A stretch of DNA of 44,673 nucleotides from an uncultured Eubacterium sp. (lineage in GTDB: Bacteria; Bacillota; Clostridia; Lachnospirales; Lachnospiraceae): positions 1 through 44,673 of the forward strand of contig CAUCXT010000025.1 of assembly GCA_958446835.1 (NCBI GenBank). Reading direction: 5' to 3'. The notes under the pieces are model-generated. The model ran no database searches and was not told the origin of the DNA. It saw only the letters and a list, made by a program, of their open reading frames with translations. This document shows, piece after piece, positions 6,410-14,049 of the stretch. Both the position numbers and the translations under genes were made by a program. Every line of letters starts with the position of its first letter. Position 1 is the stretch's first letter.

Positions 6410-8896
6410 ATGATTGATATGGGAAACAGAGAGGTTCTTGCACCGGCAGGAACCTATGAGTGCTTCCGTGCCGCAATCAATGCAGGAGCGGATGCGGTGT
6501 ATCTTGGAGGAAGCATGTTTGGTGCGAGGGCTTTTGCGGGGAATTTTGAGGAGGCTGAGCTTATAAAGGCTATCCGCACAGCACACTTGTATGGCAGGAA
6601 GGTGTATCTAACGGTAAACACTCTTTTAAGAAATGATGAGCTTGAGAAGCTTGTCAAATATGTGAAGCCCTACTATGAGGAGGGGCTTGACGCTGTTATC
6701 GTGCAGGACTATGGGGTATTTGCGGTCTTAAGGGAGGCGTTTCCGGGGCTTGACCTTCATGCCAGCACGCAGATGACGATTACGGGAAAATATGGTGCAC
6801 AGCTTTTAAAGGACATGGGTGCCGCGCGTGTTGTCCCTGCGCGCGAGCTTTCTGCTAATGAGATAAGGGATATATATGATAACGTCGATGTTGAGATAGA
6901 GAGCTTTGTCCATGGCGCATTATGCTATTGCTACTCAGGACAATGTCTGCTCAGCAGCATGATAGGCGGAAGAAGCGGCAATCGCGGCCGCTGTGCACAG
7001 CCTTGCCGCCTCACCTACAGTGCGAACGGAATAAATGAGAAATATCTTTTAAGCCCGAAAGATATGTGTACAATAGAGGCAATTCCGGATATTCTTGATG
7101 CAGGTGTCTACTCATTGAAGATTGAGGGAAGAATGAAGAGCCCTGAATATGTTGCAGGCGTGTCCTATGCGTACAGAAAATATGTGGATATGTACCTTGA
7201 AAAGGGGCGTGACGGCTACAGGGTCGATGCGCAGGATATCAGACAGTTGATGGATCTGTACAACAGAGGCGGTTTCTGCAAGGGATATTACTACTCACAG
7301 AACGATAAGTCCATGATGACCTTCGACAGGCCTAACCATCAGGGAATTGTCATAGGAAATATTAAAAATGGAGAGCTTGTACTGTCGCAGGAGGTTAATC
7401 CGGGCGATGTGCTTGAATTCCCGGATGGAAGCGAATACACAACGCCGACAGGAAAAAAGAGCGGAAAGCTTGCGCTTCCTAAGGGGGTTCTTAAGAATCC
7501 TAAGAATGGTGCAGTTGTCTACAGGACGAGGAACAATGAGCTTTTAGGACAGCTTCGGGCAAGATATATTGACAATGACATCAAAATTCCTGTCAGGATG
7601 GAGATATTCTTAAAGGCTGGTGATAGAGCACGCCTGAAGCTGCTCTCCGGGGAAAATGAGATTGTTGTGTATGGCGATGTGCTTGAGCCATCCGACAAGC
7701 GCCCGGCTGTGAGGGATGACGTCGTAAAGCAGCTAAAGAAGCTTGGAGGGACAGTGTTCTCAAGCGATGAAGTGAGCATTGTGACCGATATACAGGGAAG
7801 TCCGTTTGTCCCGGTCAGGCTGTTGAATGACTTGAGAAGAAATGCGCTTGAAGAGCTGGAAAACACACTTTTATCAAAATATAAGAGAAATTACGAATGT
7901 ACGAATGTGCAGAACCCGATAACTGCCGTGGTACAGGGAACTGATGATGCACAGGAAACTGCCGGGGCACAGGAAAATGCTGATGTGCAGAGCAATGTAG
8001 CCTGTAAGGCGGGGGTGACAGGGTGCAGGGATTCTTCGGCTGGGCGGTATGACATCACTGTACAGGTGATGAAGAAGGAACAGCTTGAGGCGGTATTAAA
8101 AACGGCTCATAACAATGTATCAAGAATATATATATCGACCGAACTTTCAGGCATAGATGGAGCAATAATGATGAAAGGAATGGTTGATGAATATAATGCC
8201 GGCATTTCTGCCAATAATAGGAAAATAGAAGCTTATATGGCAATGCCGTATATTTTCAGGGACAGGGCGGTAACACTTTTTGAAAGAAAGCTTGAGGACG
8301 TCAAGGCAGCAGGCTTCGACGGTCTGCTCATAAGAAGTCCCGAGGAGCTCGGTTATATAAGGGAAAAAGGCTTGTATGAGCTGTATGAAGGTAGAATAGT
8401 GGCTGATTATGATGTGTATACCTACAATAAAGCGGCGTTTGATGAGTACATCAGGCTTGGCATACATGACTTTACTCTTTCGGAGGAGCTGAACGCAGGA
8501 CAGCTAAAGGGGCTGTGCCGTTCTGTCTCAGATAAGAATATTTATCTGGAAAAGCTGGTGTACGGCTATCTTCCGCTTATGGTTACGGCAGGCTGTACCC
8601 TGAAGTACACCTCAAAGGATAAGCCGTGCGGCAGACCGGGCGTATATTATCTCACGGACAGGAAGGGTAAGCAGCTTGCGGCGCTCAACAGCTGTAGCTA
8701 TTGTTATAATCTTATATACAACAGCGTTCCGGAGTACCTGATTGATAAGTCGGATGAGATAAGGAATATGGGAGTTGGGGCACTCAGGCTGTCCTTTTCC
8801 ATAGAAGGTGCCGATGAGGTTGAAAATATTATGAAAATGAATGCCGACAGTGTTAAAGCTTACACCAGAGGCCATTATAACAGAGGAGTAGATTAA
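6410..8896 (+). CDS. U32 family peptidase with DUF3656 (RlhA-like)
   Basis: An 828-residue U32-family protein. The N-terminal TIM-barrel-like region starts with VLAPAGTYECFRAAINAGADAVYLGG; the signature ESFVHGALCYCYSGQCLLSS is at residues 164-183, and cysteines C172, C174, C179, C195 and C199 could hold an iron-sulfur cluster. Long family members with the DUF3656 region include E. coli RlhA, which with a prephenate-derived pathway hydroxylates cytidine 2501 of 23S rRNA. An RNA-modification role is therefore more likely than proteolysis. Residues about 505-545 form a low-complexity A/Q/D-rich linker between two halves, the second of which ends with another cysteine cluster (CSYCYN). GAAAGGA precedes the ATG. 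The next gene starts on the base after the stop codon. Confidence 0.88.
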   Translation: MIDMGNREVLAPAGTYECFRAAINAGADAVYLGGSMFGARAFAGNFEEAELIKAIRTAHLYGRKVYLTVNTLLRNDELEKLVKYVKPYYEEGLDAVIVQDYGVFAVLREAFPGLDLHASTQMTITGKYGAQLLKDMGAARVVPARELSANEIRDIYDNVDVEIESFVHGALCYCYSGQCLLSSMIGGRSGNRGRCAQPCRLTYSANGINEKYLLSPKDMCTIEAIPDILDAGVYSLKIEGRMKSPEYVAGVSYAYRKYVDMYLEKGRDGYRVDAQDIRQLMDLYNRGGFCKGYYYSQNDKSMMTFDRPNHQGIVIGNIKNGELVLSQEVNPGDVLEFPDGSEYTTPTGKKSGKLALPKGVLKNPKNGAVVYRTRNNELLGQLRARYIDNDIKIPVRMEIFLKAGDRARLKLLSGENEIVVYGDVLEPSDKRPAVRDDVVKQLKKLGGTVFSSDEVSIVTDIQGSPFVPVRLLNDLRRNALEELENTLLSKYKRNYECTNVQNPITAVVQGTDDAQETAGAQENADVQSNVACKAGVTGCRDSSAGRYDITVQVMKKEQLEAVLKTAHNNVSRIYISTELSGIDGAIMMKGMVDEYNAGISANNRKIEAYMAMPYIFRDRAVTLFERKLEDVKAAGFDGLLIRSPEELGYIREKGLYELYEGRIVADYDVYTYNKAAFDEYIRLGIHDFTLSEELNAGQLKGLCRSVSDKNIYLEKLVYGYLPLMVTAGCTLKYTSKDKPCGRPGVYYLTDRKGKQLAALNSCSYCYNLIYNSVPEYLIDKSDEIRNMGVGALRLSFSIEGADEVENIMKMNADSVKAYTRGHYNRGVD

Positions 8897-11773
8897 GTGA
8901 TAAATATAGTAACTGCTGTCTCAAAATATGTCTTTATATTGCTGGGGGCAATATTCTGCCTGCATGGATTTTTGGGACATGTCTTTTATAAAAAAAGGCG
9001 TGAACAGGGGAAGCAGAGAAAAGGAATAATTCAGATTATAATAGTTATCTGCATGACAGTGCTTGGAAATGTGATTCTCTTTATGAACAGGCAGGATTTT
9101 CTTTTTATCGTGTTTTTGTTCATGGAGCTGTTTTATTTCTTTTTCCTGCTCAATATATTTCCTATGATTTATAAGAAATGTAACAGAATTCTTCTAAATG
9201 ACATGGCATTTCTTATGTGTACGGGAATGTTGATGCTTGCAAGACTTGATACGGATAAGTTTATCAGACAATATCTGCTGATATGGGCGGGCACACTTGT
9301 GCTGTTACTTGTGCCGGTCATAGTGGAAAAGCTGCATTTTCTGATTAAGCTTGATGTGCTGTACTGTGTTGTAGGCATTGTCCTGTTAGGCGTGGTGTTC
9401 GTACTTGGCAATACGGTGTACGGTGCCAACCTTTCGATAAATATCGGAGGCTTTTCACTTCAGCCGTCGGAGTTCGTCAAGCTTACATACGTGATGTTTA
9501 TTGCGTGTATGCTCCGCGGCGAAAAATCATTTGGCAGAATAGTAATCACGTCGCTATGTGCGGCGGCGCATGTACTTATTCTGGTCGCCTCCAATGACCT
9601 TGGCGCGGCACTGATTTTCTATGTGACCTATATTGTCATGCTCTACGATGCCACACATAAGCACAGATATCTTGTAATGGGCGGTATATGTGCGGTGATA
9701 GCAGGTGTTGGAGCTTATTTTGCCATATCGCATGTCAGGGTCAGGGTGGATGTGTGGCTTGATCCGTTCAAATATATAGATGGCAAGGGCTATCAGCTTG
9801 TGCAGTCCATTTTTGCAATCGGAAATGGAAGCTGGTTCGGAACAGGACTTACCAGGGGACTTCCGGGTTCTATCCCTGTAGTCACAAAGGACTTTATTTT
9901 CCCTGCAATTTCAGAGGAATTCGGCGGACTGTTCGGTATTATCGTGATAATGGTATGCCTGAATGTGTTCTTTGAGATTATAACGGTGCTGTCCGAGAAC
10001 AAGGACAGCTTCAACAGACAGCTTCTTGGTGGATTTGGAATAATGTATATTTTTCAGTGTTTTCTTAATATAGGAGGAACCATCAACTGTATTCCGAGCA
10101 CAGGAGTAACACTTCTGTTTGTGAGCTACGGTGGAAGCTCCGTTATAAGCTCAATGATAATGATTGCGATTATTCAGGGAATTGCGGCGCGCAATGACCG
10201 GGAAAGTCCGCAGGCTGTTGATGATGATGAAGAAAAAGCAGGTATGCCCGGAACGGATAAATCGGGCAATGATAATGATGATACGGAGGAACAGGACGAA
10301 AAAATCGGCGGTGCGAAGCCTCTGCGTTCCCCACGCATGGTTGTCGGAAGCCTTATGCTGGTTCTTATAATAAGTGGATTTTATATATATGAGCTTGCGT
10401 CATTTGATGAGAGCATACTTGACAGCACCTACAACAGAAGGCTCAGTAAGATGAAGGAGCAGACGCTTAGAGGCTCCATATATGCGGCTACAGGTGAAGA
10501 GCTTGCCTCAAGTGTTGAGGGCGTGGATGGCGAGACGGAGAGAGTGTATACCTATGGAAGATTGTTCTCACATGTCATAGGGTATACCTACGGCGAAGGC
10601 GCCGGGCTTGAAGGTGTTTTAAACTATCAGCTTCTAAGGAGCAGTGAGCCGTTCGATGACAAGCTGCATGCAGAGCTTACCAACCATAAATACAGGGGTA
10701 ATTCGGTTGTCACTACGCTTGACTATGATATGCAGTCGGCTGCGTATGAGGCGCTTGGAGTGAACAAGGGCGCCGTTGTTGTCATGGACAGGAACGGTGC
10801 GATTCTTGCGATGGTGTCAAAGCCTGATTTTAACCCTAACACGCTTATGACGGAGGGAACGGACGCGAATGCCGACGCGCCTCTTTTGAATAGGGCGGTG
10901 GCAGGCTTGTATCCGCCGGGTTCAACATTTAAGACTGTTACTTTGCTTTCGTATTACAGGGAATGCAATGCGGGTGAAAGGTTTAAGAACTTTGTGTATG
11001 AGTGCAACGGTGTATTCACAAAGGACAATCTTTCTGTTGCCTGTGTAGGTCACACTGCGCATGGAAGTGTGGATACTTATGGTGCGTTCGCGCACTCATG
11101 TAACGGAGCCTTCATCACTATGGGGCTTGACACGGCGGTGGAGACAAGTCTTAATACGGCACAGCAGCTTTTGTTTAATACGGACATACATTACCATGAC
11201 AACCTTGGCCCTGTGACCAGCCACTCACAGTATGCGCTAAGCGAGGAATCACCGGAATGGGAGATAATACAGACCAGCTTCGGACAGGGCGCAACGCTCA
11301 TAACACCGCTTCACAATGCCCTTATAATGCAGGCTGTGGCAAATGGCGGCACGCTGTATGAGCCGTATATCGTCAAAACCATCTTCGCCAGCGTGGGACA
11401 GTGGGACCAGACCCCTGTGTCCCAGAAGATTGTATATTCGTACGATGGTTCAGATGGGGACGAATACTATGGCAGCATTATGACAGAGGATGAGGCGGAC
11501 ATGCTTTCCGAACATCTTAAGCAGGTGATTGAGGTGAGTTTCTCACATGTCTTTTCTGAGGCTCCTTATGAGGCTGCCGGAAAGTCGGGTACGGCGCAGT
11601 ACGGAACTTCTGGATATGAACATTCGCTTTTTGTCGGGTACATGCCTTATGATGACCCTGAAATAATAGTCAGCGTTGTCCTTGAGGGCTTCAATGAGGA
11701 TGGAACGCCGGACAGATATGCGGTAAATGTCGCGAAAGATATTTTTGATGCGTGGTACAATAAAAAACATTGA
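8897..11773 (+). CDS. SEDS (FtsW/RodA) glycosyltransferase - class B PBP transpeptidase fusion
   Basis: A single 958-residue chain containing two enzymes. Residues 1-430 are a polytopic SEDS polymerase with GGFSLQPSEFVKL (184-196), SNDLGAAL (232-239), the DP..GKGYQLVQS loop (289-304), GLTRGLPGSIPVVTKDFIF (317-335) and the C-terminal STGVTLLFVSYGGSS (401-415). An acidic, presumably cytoplasmic linker (431-480) leads to a new membrane helix (481-500) and an outside class B transpeptidase: SxxK is S676-T-F-K679, SxN is S734-C-N736, KSG is K896-S-G-T899. All three catalytic motifs are intact. SEDS proteins polymerise lipid II into glycan strands; class B PBPs crosslink them. Normally these are two interacting proteins. 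The start is GTG directly after the U32 stop, with AGAGGAG upstream. The short PBP part resembles actinobacterial PbpA more than FtsI. Whether it serves division, elongation or sporulation cannot be told. Confidence 0.93.
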   Translation: MINIVTAVSKYVFILLGAIFCLHGFLGHVFYKKRREQGKQRKGIIQIIIVICMTVLGNVILFMNRQDFLFIVFLFMELFYFFFLLNIFPMIYKKCNRILLNDMAFLMCTGMLMLARLDTDKFIRQYLLIWAGTLVLLLVPVIVEKLHFLIKLDVLYCVVGIVLLGVVFVLGNTVYGANLSINIGGFSLQPSEFVKLTYVMFIACMLRGEKSFGRIVITSLCAAAHVLILVASNDLGAALIFYVTYIVMLYDATHKHRYLVMGGICAVIAGVGAYFAISHVRVRVDVWLDPFKYIDGKGYQLVQSIFAIGNGSWFGTGLTRGLPGSIPVVTKDFIFPAISEEFGGLFGIIVIMVCLNVFFEIITVLSENKDSFNRQLLGGFGIMYIFQCFLNIGGTINCIPSTGVTLLFVSYGGSSVISSMIMIAIIQGIAARNDRESPQAVDDDEEKAGMPGTDKSGNDNDDTEEQDEKIGGAKPLRSPRMVVGSLMLVLIISGFYIYELASFDESILDSTYNRRLSKMKEQTLRGSIYAATGEELASSVEGVDGETERVYTYGRLFSHVIGYTYGEGAGLEGVLNYQLLRSSEPFDDKLHAELTNHKYRGNSVVTTLDYDMQSAAYEALGVNKGAVVVMDRNGAILAMVSKPDFNPNTLMTEGTDANADAPLLNRAVAGLYPPGSTFKTVTLLSYYRECNAGERFKNFVYECNGVFTKDNLSVACVGHTAHGSVDTYGAFAHSCNGAFITMGLDTAVETSLNTAQQLLFNTDIHYHDNLGPVTSHSQYALSEESPEWEIIQTSFGQGATLITPLHNALIMQAVANGGTLYEPYIVKTIFASVGQWDQTPVSQKIVYSYDGSDGDEYYGSIMTEDEADMLSEHLKQVIEVSFSHVFSEAPYEAAGKSGTAQYGTSGYEHSLFVGYMPYDDPEIIVSVVLEGFNEDGTPDRYAVNVAKDIFDAWYNKKH
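11395..11423. repeat. GGGACA...TGTCCC palindromic repeat, copy 1 (inside a CDS)
   Basis: GGGACA, then a 10-nt GTGGGACCAG segment, then ACCCCTGTGTCCC, forming an interrupted palindrome. It shares ACCAGACCCCTGT and the GGGACA arm with the intergenic copy at 12405 and, in reverse orientation, resembles the copy at 41685. It encodes about SVGQWDQTPVSQK of the transpeptidase. Confidence 0.5.
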
Positions 11774-11798
11774 TATTGTTTGAAAAGTGGTTTATACT
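11770..11798 (+). promoter_or_regulatory. Promoter of the Nudix gene
   Basis: TTGATA (11770-11775), 17-bp spacer, TATACT (11793-11798). Both hexamers match 5 of 6 consensus positions. The -35 overlaps the stop codon of the SEDS-PBP gene, so the Nudix gene has its own start of transcription. Confidence 0.7.
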
Positions 11799-11843
11799 AT
11801 ACACAAGTCATATGTGACACACCATAATACAGGAGGGATTGCT

Positions 11844-12296
11844 GTGATAAAGGCAACTAGCTGTGGCGGTGTGGTTATATTCAGAGGAAAGATACTTGTT
11901 TTGTATAAGAATTTTAAGAACAAGTATGAGGGCTGGGTGCTTCCGAAGGGAACTGTCGAGGAAGGCGAAGATTATAAAGAGACAGCACTTCGTGAAGTTA
12001 AGGAAGAAACAGGAGTATCAGCCCAGATTATTAAGTATGTAGGTAAAAGCCAGTACACGTTTTCCGTGCCTTCAGATGTAGTTGATAAGGAAGTTCACTG
12101 GTATCTGATGATGGCAGACAGCTACTACAGTAAGCCGCAGAAGGAGGAGTTCTTTGAGGACTCAGGATATTACAAGTTCCATGAGGCGTACCATCTTCTC
12201 AAGTTTTCCAATGAGAAACAGATTTTAGAGAAGGCGTATGCGGAGTATCTGGAGCTAAGAAAGTCCAACCTGTGGGGAAACAAGAAATATTATTAG
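11844..12296 (+). CDS. Nudix hydrolase
   Basis: A 150-residue Nudix hydrolase. The Nudix box is complete at about residues 35-57: G-x5-E-x7-REVKEETGV, so Mg-dependent pyrophosphohydrolase activity on a nucleoside diphosphate-linked substrate is expected; the substrate cannot be read from sequence. LPKGTVEEGE is typical of the MutT/diadenosine-polyphosphate hydrolase side of the family. The GTG at 11844 is chosen because AGGAGGG lies 7 nt upstream; an in-frame ATG at 11787 overlaps the promoter. It is followed by a strong terminator, so it is a single-gene unit. Confidence 0.9.
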   Translation: MIKATSCGGVVIFRGKILVLYKNFKNKYEGWVLPKGTVEEGEDYKETALREVKEETGVSAQIIKYVGKSQYTFSVPSDVVDKEVHWYLMMADSYYSKPQKEEFFEDSGYYKFHEAYHLLKFSNEKQILEKAYAEYLELRKSNLWGNKKYY

Positions 12297-12356
12297 TCAT
12301 ATTCGCCACTTATGATGAGCACATTCCGCGCATTGGAAAGACTTGTGCGACGGAAT

Positions 12357-12398
12357 AAAAAATGACCGCAGCCCGGATATGGGGCTGCGGTCATTTTT
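12357..12398 (+). terminator. Strong bidirectional-type terminator after Nudix gene
   Basis: AAAATGACCGCAGCCC pairs perfectly with GGGCTGCGGTCATTTT around a short GGATATG loop, with A-run and T-run flanks, so it could end transcription from either side. Confidence 0.92.
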
Positions 12399-12404
12399 GT
12401 GGTT

Positions 12405-12428
12405 GGGACATGTACCAGACCCCTGTCC
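12405..12428. repeat. GGGACA...TGTCC palindromic repeat, copy 2
   Basis: TTGGGACA and TGTCCAA flank TGTACCAGACCCC. It shares ACCAGACCCCTGT with the copy inside the SEDS-PBP gene at 11395 and resembles the inverted copy at 41685. It follows the Nudix terminator and is not needed for it. Confidence 0.5.
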
Positions 12429-12447
12429 AAAACATTAGCTAATAAAA

Positions 12448-12467
12448 TACGAACTGCTACGAACTAC
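12448..12467. repeat. 10-bp direct repeat near tRNA-Leu
   Basis: TACGAACTGC is followed at once by TACGAACTAC. It lies between the tRNA terminator and the palindrome. It may be an arm-type or attachment-site remnant next to the tRNA, or chance. Confidence 0.35.
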
Positions 12468-12480
12468 TTTTTGAGAGGAC

Positions 12481-12520
12481 AAAAAAGCTCCAAATACTTA
12501 TAAAATAAGCACTTGAAGCC
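12481..12520 (-). terminator. Terminator of tRNA-Leu
   Basis: Read on the minus strand, GGCTTCAA pairs with TTGGAGC (one G-U), with an inner CTTAT/ATAAG stem, followed by six T residues. It begins 12 nt after the tRNA discriminator base. Confidence 0.65.
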
Positions 12521-12531
12521 AATAAAAGTCA

Positions 12532-12614
12532 TGCGGATGGCGGGAGTCGAACCCGCACGATGTCACCATCGGCAGATTTTGAGTCTGCTGCGTCTGCCAT
12601 TTCGCCACATCCGC
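12532..12614 (-). tRNA. tRNA-Leu (anticodon CAA)
   Basis: On the minus strand the 7-bp acceptor stem GCGGATG/CATCCGC is perfect. The D-loop region AAATGGCAGACGC, the anticodon stem GCAGA/TCTGC with loop CTCAAAA (anticodon CAA, reading UUG), a long class II variable arm CGATG...CATCG and the T-arm GCGGG-TTCGACT-CCCGC all fold. The discriminator is A and the CCA end is not encoded. Class II structure and anticodon agree on leucine. Confidence 0.97.
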
Positions 12615-12624
12615 GAACTAGTTC

Positions 12625-12653
12625 ATAATAACAGATATCTAAGAAAAATGCAA
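12625..12653 (-). promoter_or_regulatory. Promoter of tRNA-Leu
   Basis: On the minus strand TTGCAT, 17-bp spacer, TATTAT. The -10 ends about 11 nt before the first base of the mature tRNA, leaving a very short 5' leader. It is back to back with the promoter at 12665. Confidence 0.6.
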
Positions 12654-12664
12654 ATGTTTTTTTG

Positions 12665-12692
12665 TTGAATCACGAAAAAAATGTGGTACAAT
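12665..12692 (+). promoter_or_regulatory. Promoter of the split membrane protein gene
   Basis: TTGAAT (12665-12670), 16-bp spacer, TACAAT (12687-12692); the start codon follows 40 nt downstream. Confidence 0.6.
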
Positions 12693-12731
12693 AAAATGGA
12701 TGGATAAAGAGAATTCAATAAGGAGAATACT

Positions 12732-12938
12732 ATGTCTGATAGGGAAGAATACAGAAAGAAAATGGATGACAATGCGTTCCTTGATTTTGGGCCGGAGCCT
12801 GTAGACAAGGAATTGTATGATGAGCTTGTCACGAAGGAACTCGACGAAGCGCGCGAGGGCGCAGGAAAGAGGAAATACAGCCAGCGCGATGAGGACGACA
12901 GAGAGTTCAGCCAATACCCCCCCTGGCGACGAGGATAA
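12732..12938 (+). CDS. N-terminal part of a split membrane protein gene (hydrophilic, 68 aa)
   Basis: A charged 68-residue frame with an excellent start (AAGGAG 5 nt before ATG). It has no membrane segment and no known domain. It runs through a C7 tract at 12917-12923 and stops 15 nt later with PWRRG. If the tract had six C residues, the frame would run directly into the downstream gene (QYPPGDED...), giving one protein of about 407 residues with an acidic cytoplasmic head, one membrane helix and an outside domain. It is therefore probably the real N-terminus of the next frame, separated by a sequencing error, a slipped-strand phase switch or a true frameshift. It could instead be an independent small gene coupled to the next one, since a GTG with GAGG follows its stop. 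Confidence 0.65.
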   Translation: MSDREEYRKKMDDNAFLDFGPEPVDKELYDELVTKELDEAREGAGKRKYSQRDEDDREFSQYPPWRRG

Positions 12939-12939
12939 A

Positions 12940-13956
12940 GTGACGCATGGGAAAAAGACAGCGGCAAATAAAAAAGTAAAAGGTATAAGACGCGTGGTCA
13001 AAAGGATTCTTCATATTGTTGTTGTGGTCGCAATAGTGTATTTTTGCATGTATTCTTTTCTATGCAATTATTACGGGGACAATTCCGCGATAAATTACAT
13101 AAAATATAGCGGATATACCCAAAATGAGCACAGTAATTCGCGTGTGGGGAGCTTTGACAGCATTGAAATAGATGTGTATAACTGCGATGTGACTATAGAA
13201 GATTCGTATGACAATGAATTTCATGTCTATTACAGGCTGTTTACCAAGGACGGTGAATTAGCGCAATGCGAGATAGAGCAGCGCGGTGATAGTAAGGTGC
13301 TTGTGATTAAAGCGGACAGCAAGAAGGATAACAGGGCTGCATGGGATATTTTTGACACGGTAGTAGGGTATGACATGTCACAGTACGTGAAAATCACGGT
13401 GCCGAAGGGAACGTACGGCACATTTAAGATTCATGCGACGGATGGTTTTGCGATTGTTTCCGATGTGGAGGGCGAAATACAGAATATTGAGCTTGAATCG
13501 GAGAATATCCTTGAAGATTTCAGATCTATCCGCATAGAAAATGTCTGTGTGGACAAGCTTACCGTCACCGGCGTCGGAAAGAGCGTACATGTCGAAGAAA
13601 GCCGGATAAAAGAGGCTTTGATAAAGGTTAATGGCGATTATGTAAGCATGGATACAAGCACGATAGAGGAAGCGCTTGAGCTTAAGTGTGAGAATTCGTT
13701 CATCATGCTGGACGGTCTGGATATCAAAGAGGGAGCAAGGGTGAAGGCTGAGACAACCAATGATTATATAACTGTGACACTTGCGGGTGATTTACAGGAT
13801 TATCATATAATTGCAGATGCAGGGGAGTCGTACGTATACTTCGACGAACTGGACTACAATGATGAGGGAAGATTTGAAACGGGTGAGGGCAGCAAGCAGA
13901 TAGAATTATATGATTCCAATAAATCAATACATATAGATTTAGAGGCGGATAACTAA
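12940..13956 (+). CDS. Membrane-anchored beta-rich (DUF4097-like, adhesin-type) protein
   Basis: About 338 residues from the GTG at 12940, which has GAGG 5 nt upstream and lies one base after the stop of the preceding frame; the open frame itself extends further upstream. After a lysine/arginine-rich stretch there is one membrane helix (about residues 20-43, ILHIVVVVAIVYFC). The rest is a repetitive beta-strand domain with alternating hydrophobic residues (FDSIEIDVYNCDVTIED, then strands containing VEGEIQNIELESENI and GKSVHVEESRIKEALIKV), like the beta-helix of DUF4097 proteins. Function is unknown. The topology resembles envelope-stress sensor or accessory proteins encoded with anti-sigma or PspC/DUF1700 genes, none of which is adjacent except the zinc-finger gene at 14050. 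A terminator overlaps its stop codon. Confidence 0.7.
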   Translation: MTHGKKTAANKKVKGIRRVVKRILHIVVVVAIVYFCMYSFLCNYYGDNSAINYIKYSGYTQNEHSNSRVGSFDSIEIDVYNCDVTIEDSYDNEFHVYYRLFTKDGELAQCEIEQRGDSKVLVIKADSKKDNRAAWDIFDTVVGYDMSQYVKITVPKGTYGTFKIHATDGFAIVSDVEGEIQNIELESENILEDFRSIRIENVCVDKLTVTGVGKSVHVEESRIKEALIKVNGDYVSMDTSTIEEALELKCENSFIMLDGLDIKEGARVKAETTNDYITVTLAGDLQDYHIIADAGESYVYFDELDYNDEGRFETGEGSKQIELYDSNKSIHIDLEADN

Positions 13957-13967
13957 TCCGCCTTTTG
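13943..13967 (+). terminator. Terminator overlapping the stop codon
   Basis: AGGCGGAT pairs with ATCCGCCT around AACTA, followed by TTT. The stop codon TAA of the beta-rich protein lies in the loop and right arm. Confidence 0.8.
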
Positions 13968-14049
13968 TTGATTCTTCTATTTACTTTTTGATATTAGTGT
14001 CTTAAAATAGAATAGATATATTATAGTTTGCAGTGGGGAGGCAGTTGCC

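Larger units (their letters stand above)
12297..12531. other. Intergenic region between Nudix gene and tRNA-Leu
   Basis: No gene. It holds the Nudix terminator (12357-12398), a GGGACA palindrome (12405-12428), a direct repeat TACGAACTGC/TACGAACTAC (12448-12467) and the tRNA terminator on the minus strand (12481-12520). Confidence 0.6.

Noticed and set aside
12817..12939. Upstream extension of the beta-rich protein frame to the ATG at 12817
   Set aside because: That segment is an off-frame shadow of the well-started 68-aa frame and has no RBS.
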